Shown piece by piece: positions 59,982-64,000 of a stretch of DNA of 64,000 nt. The DNA lies in the NCBI GenBank assembly GCA_025331565.1, contig JAFREQ010000090.1, positions 1,773,001-1,837,000 on the forward strand, in the 5' to 3' direction. The notes under the pieces are model-generated. The model was not told the origin of the DNA. It did no database searches and saw only the letters and a list, made by a program, of their open reading frames with translations. The translations under genes and the position numbers were made by a program. Origin of the DNA: Holacanthus passer. Lineage: Eukaryota; Chordata; Actinopteri; Pomacanthidae. Position 1 is the first letter of the stretch; each line of letters opens with the position of its first letter.

Positions 59982-60153
59982 CTGAGCCGAGAGGAGCAGC
60001 TGTCCTTCCTCGTCACTGAAAGAACATGAACACAGGAAGAACAAGTATCCTCTGTGATTGGGTAATTGACCGGTGAGGAGCTGTTGTCCTTCTGCGTGAT
60101 TGGGCAATTGACTCCGGAAGAGGCTCTGCTCTTGGTTTTGATTGGCCCAGGAG
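59982..60153 (-). repeat. Degenerate 42-base tandem repeat with CCAAT boxes
   Basis: About four diverged units of 40-46 bases. The last three each carry ATTGG on the plus strand (CCAAT on the minus strand) at 60057, 60099 and 60141, exactly 42 bases apart. Two also share AATTGAC and GAGGAGCTG or GAAGAGGCT. In one minus-strand frame the repeat reads VNCPITQKDNSSS then VNYPITEDTCSS, so the period is a multiple of three. No start, stop or splice pattern supports a gene. Confidence 0.7.
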
Positions 60154-61876
60154 GAGTGTTTCCTCTTGAGAAGCTGCCGAGTGGCTCTTCAGGCAGAGAA
60201 GAGCAGATGTCGGCTCTCGACTCAGCTGCAATCACCTTCCTTCCTCTCTGAGCCTGTTTTTGTCTCGGTGCCTCTCGTGCACACACGGACAAACATGCAC
60301 ATACAGTAAAACGAAGAAACCTGAATGTGTCGTACGACGGAACCAACACGGCCTCAAACTAAAACGATGTACATGACAAATGACCAACAACTCACAGCTG
60401 CAGAAATGTATATTTTGCATATTAACAACGGGTCAAATGACAGTACTGTGTGAGATTTTCTGGCTCATAAACTCCATTAACCTCATTTTCAAGCAGCTGT
60501 TTTTTCTTCACTGGCAAATTGACATGTTACCTGTTCAACAACAACCATAAGTCAAAATGAGGAACTAGCTAAGAAAGTGTCTAGCAGCTTTGCAAAAAGT
60601 GACACTTTCCTCTTTGTCTTCTTTCATTATTTCACTGTCCAAACAAACTCCGACCGCCTGTTAGAGCCTTGTACAACTTGCATATTCATGTCCAATTTTT
60701 TAGTCACAGTCATTTGTGAAATGTGACGCTGGCAACATTTGCTGTCTGTGTGGAAGCTCACAAATAGCTTTTGTGAAGCAGGTCCCACATTTTGTTCTCT
60801 GGACTTGGTGACGACTGAACTAGAAGTTGAAGAACAGAGAACAGTGTACAACAAACAACGGACAAAAAACAAGTGTAAATAAAAGCAGATGGAGCTTTGT
60901 GTCTGCAGGGTGAGTCAATAAGAACAGAGACTAAAGAATCAACTAATGCAGCTAAAAGGCCTGTTTCAGTTTAACCAACTTAAATTACTTGGTTAGAGTT
61001 CAGGAAGAGAACACCATCATTTTTACACTGATGATACGACTGACTGAAGATCCTGATCTCATTTTTTTTTGAGCATCCTGGTCTCACTAAATATTCAATA
61101 TTTTACATTTCATATCAATCAATCCAGTTTACAAGCTGCAAAGAGAACCATGCATTTCCAAACTTTGCACGTTTTGTTCCAGAAGAATAAAGGATGATGT
61201 GATCCAATATGAGTTGAGAAGATTCTCATATCTCTTAACACAAACAAAACACTTAAAAACTGACTGGATTAGCTAAAAAAAATTGCACAAACAAGAAAAC
61301 AAGAGTGCTTTTCTTAATGTTTTCTAGATGCACGGTTTTCATAAGACAGAGACGATTTGTTTGGAATTCACAGGATGAACAATGTTCGGCCTTAAATACT
61401 AAGTTTCAGTATTGGATAAAGTCTTTCTCTCTGACACACACAAACACAATCCTCCCTTCTCTCTCTCTGCTCCCTCTCTCTGTTAGAACTCTGGCTCAGC
61501 ATTTAGCTTGTGATAAACTCTCCTCTCTGACCCCCTCAGGCTCTGTGAATAAGTCGACTCATAGATCCTTCCAGAACGCCTCACACATCCTGACCAGACA
61601 AGATACGGGCCAGTCGCTCCCTCCTCACTCTCCTCCACCGCTGTTTACGACCTGTCTGCTCTGTCTGGCTGCCAGCGACGGGAGGGGATTGGTCCTGCTG
61701 AGCGTCCGTCACAGCTCACCGCCCGCCGGAGCCCGTTACAAGACAAGATAATGGAGCATGGGTCACAAACCACGCCTCTTCAGTCTCGCATCGCTGCGCC
61801 CAGTGAGACGTTCCACAAAGAAACGGCAGAAAGGAAGCGAGTGGTCACATGTCCCTCTGCCACACATGTACAGTAA

Positions 61877-61877
<1 letters not shown>

Positions 61878-61909
<32 letters not shown>
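61878..61909. repeat. (CA)n microsatellite
   Basis: About 16 CA units. Confidence 0.97.
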
Positions 61910-61911
<2 letters not shown>

Positions 61912-63489
61912 CCAGTGCTCACGACCTAAAGCTCCTTTAGCTCATAGCTGGCCGGGCGGAGTGGTGGCCATGGTGGAGTCAGTGAGCTCAGAGAAGATGT
62001 GATGTGATGAGGTCACAGCGATGAAAGAGCCGGGAGGAGCAGTAAAAAACTGGGTGGTCCTGCATTGTCTTTTACATACAACTGTTAATATCTTCAATAA
62101 GGAAGAGGAAGAATTTGTCTAGACTTTGGGGGATTTTACTGTCAGCAGTGTTAAAGAAAGAACCATCAATCACTGTTTCTCCAACTTTATCAGATGAAAT
62201 GGCAACAAATGAAACAATAGACAACAAATATCAGTACAGAATCTTTCAACACAAAGTTCAGGTGCACAGATTTGATTATTATGTGATAATTAATAAATAA
62301 AATACGAACAGGTTGAGTTCATTACTGTGGCAAATTTCTACGACTGATATCCGACAGATGTCTTCCAAAAGTTCAAACATCCATTTCTCTGACAACTTCC
62401 TCCATCTCTGTAAATCCCAACCTTTGTCACTAAACAACGTAAAGCAGCCATTATCAGCTTAGACAAGCGAATGTTAAGCCGAACCTTGCCAGGAAGAGAC
62501 AGACAGAGTAGATGAGCGACTAAAGTTGTCAGAAACCACCAAGCCAAACATATAAACCCTATTGCTATGGTTGAAAAATACAAATATATAAATTGTAATT
62601 TTTGTCGATAAATGCATAACTGGGAAAGCAAAAGTAAGTCTCACTTCTCTTAAAGTGCGAGACGCAGCCACATGCACTAATAGGATTTCTGTTTTCGTCT
62701 TCTAATCTGCTTCCTCCGTGGTCTCACTGGACGCACTGCAGGAATGTGAAGTTAATGGTTCTGTGTGTGAGAGACAGTCTGGGTCCCTGGTTTTCTTTGT
62801 CCTTGTCTTCAGAGTCTCCATCTCTGAGGACGTACATGTGTGTTTGCATGAATGTATGTAATTAAGGAAGAAGATGAGGCTGTGTCTCACTGTCTCAACA
62901 CTTATATCCAGTTTGTAAAACTCATCTACAAACATCTTTTTACTACATATTCTGCTCTGCGACTATCATCCTGTCTCAAACCTGCAGAGATTTTATTTGT
63001 GATATTATCAAACCCATTTTTTGGATCCGATGAACAGATTCCCTCTGGGGAAAAGATCAAACTGGTCCAGCTCCACCACTCTCTTCTAATCGACTCTAAT
63101 CTTCACTAATGTCCACTTCTGATCTATTTGCTTGTCCATCATTTATCTCATTTGTGTTTGGCAGGTTGAGATGTAATAAACAGTGTCCATTAACAAGAGA
63201 GAGAATGTGTCCAAATCCGCAGCCTGCAGTTAAAGTGTGAAGAGCGTCTGTGGGGACTATCTCTCCTGCCTTCCTGGATAAATACTGCAGTTTACTAAAG
63301 TTCACTGAAGTAAATGTATTGGTAAATAAATAGTTGTTGATGACATGATGTTTTTTATTCACTTTTCAAAAGTACAGATGACACACAGACGCCACAATGG
63401 ATCTTAAAGGTGTTATTAGTCTTATTTTATCTTCCATCATTCAAAAGAAAAATTACTTTGTAAGAAACATGTCAAACTTTTAAAAGCTG

Positions 63490-63850
63490 CATATCTCATT
63501 TTGCTATCAAATTCTTCACATTCATTTCGTAATTATAATAACAATGTCAAACTCACTTTGAATAATCTTTTGGATATTAAATTTCATCATTTCTGTGTGG
63601 CAGCTCGGATCTTGAAAGCCCTGATGGCTAAAATGTTAATAAGCCAGCTAATAAAAGGAAAGGAACAGTATTTAGGCTGTCATGGCTGGCTTCTCAGCTG
63701 CAGGGGCTCTGTTGTTTGTTTTGAAGCACTAATAATGGCTGCGCAGACTTATAATTATGAACTTAGTGAGGTGAGGAAATTACTAGAGATGAATAGACAG
63801 CGGGGGACCAGATTGTTGGAAGGCACATATCAGAGTCTGTTCCTGACTCA
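63490..63850. promoter_or_regulatory. Candidate conserved non-coding element
   Basis: An unusually repeat-free block dense in homeodomain/MEF2-like words (CGTAATTATAATAACAATG, GTTAATAAGCCAGCTAATAAAAG, CACTAATAATGGC, CTTATAATTATGAAC). A 149-codon plus-strand frame covers it, but it has no recognisable domain, skewed composition and no splice context. I treat the frame as incidental and the block as a possible enhancer. Confidence 0.3.
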
Positions 63851-64000
63851 CTCCGATGACGGGGAGGTGGAAATGAATGAGTCTCCTTCCAAAAACAAGA
63901 TATTCATCATTCACAAAAAATTACATCTCTTGCAGAATACACGCTCATAAAAGGCATAATCTGTCTCCAGACTGGAGCTTTTATTATTTCTGTCGGTTTT

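Larger units (their letters stand above)
43499..64000 (-). other. atrnl1: Upstream intron of atrnl1, running off the right edge
   Basis: I looked on the minus strand for the expected preceding exon, with a hydrophobic helix followed by WKIKQ-CW-type residues, and did not find it. All 20.5 kb are therefore treated as one intron, though a short exon could have been missed. It contains a CpG-rich island, most of the transposon remnants, a solo LTR candidate and many dinucleotide arrays. Purine-rich stretches occur at 43.65-43.9, 44.73-44.9 and 58.4-58.8 kb. Confidence 0.6.

Noticed and set aside
63501..63950. 149-residue plus-strand frame as a gene
   Set aside because: It is AT-rich with no domain, no splice signals at its ends and no recognisable homologue. 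Kept only as a non-coding candidate.
1..64000. CRISPR arrays, operons, prophage or defence systems
   Set aside because: The sequence is vertebrate intronic DNA. The regular repeats present are simple dinucleotide arrays and minisatellites without spacers.

Overview
The window looks like a piece of teleost fish genome. Three short exons in it spell the cytoplasmic C-terminus of an attractin-family protein. The surrounding DNA is AT-leaning, full of (CA)n/(GT)n arrays, and carries remnants of mobile elements common in fish: Rex3-like LINE 3' ends, Tc1-like transposase fragments and a probable solo LTR. There is no prokaryotic gene layout, no rRNA, and no tRNA or CRISPR array that I can support. 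More than 95% of the window is non-coding, and nearly all the long reading frames are shadows of simple repeats.

The one gene I can support is attractin-like 1 (atrnl1), on the minus strand and only in part. Reading right to left: an exon at 43498-43403 encodes the juxtamembrane part of the tail with the conserved MASRPFA motif. An exon at 20325-20211 encodes the PKPIAMEPC...PPPGQSG block. The terminal exon at 8243-8122 encodes the last 39 residues, ending in GTCV and a stop. The three join in frame with consensus splice sites (phase 0, then phase 1). The introns are about 23.1 kb and 12.0 kb, and the next upstream intron probably runs off the right edge (at least 20.5 kb). The ectodomain and transmembrane exons are therefore outside the window. 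The 3' UTR probably ends near 7.8 kb.

Layout: 1-6474 is probably intergenic, with an interspersed repeat tail, a ZNF143-like site, a GC-rich patch and a GT array. 6475-6592 is an unidentified plus-strand segment bounded by good splice signals. 7.8-8.24 kb is the atrnl1 3' UTR and last coding exon. 8.24-20.2 kb is intron with a Rex3-like fragment. 20.2-20.33 kb is an exon whose 5' splice site abuts a CA array. 20.3-43.4 kb is intron with a microsatellite cluster (21-23.2 kb), a dispersed repeat pair, a 2-kb duplicated polypurine minisatellite (29.4-31.4 kb) and several tandem duplications. 43.4-43.5 kb is an exon. 43.5-64 kb is upstream intron with a CpG-rich island near 45.05-45.27 kb and most of the mobile-element remnants (46.7-57 kb).

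The leads I rate highest are: the CA array starting at intron position +6 beside a non-optimal donor; the intronic CpG island 1.5 kb upstream of the MASRPFA exon, which could drive a tail-only isoform of about 108 residues; the orphan plus-strand exon candidate at 6.5 kb; the duplicated polypurine tract; and a 42-base repeat that places CCAAT boxes exactly 42 bases apart. I found no sign of a wholly new gene system. Conserved-element calls rest on base composition and motif density only and need alignment to confirm.
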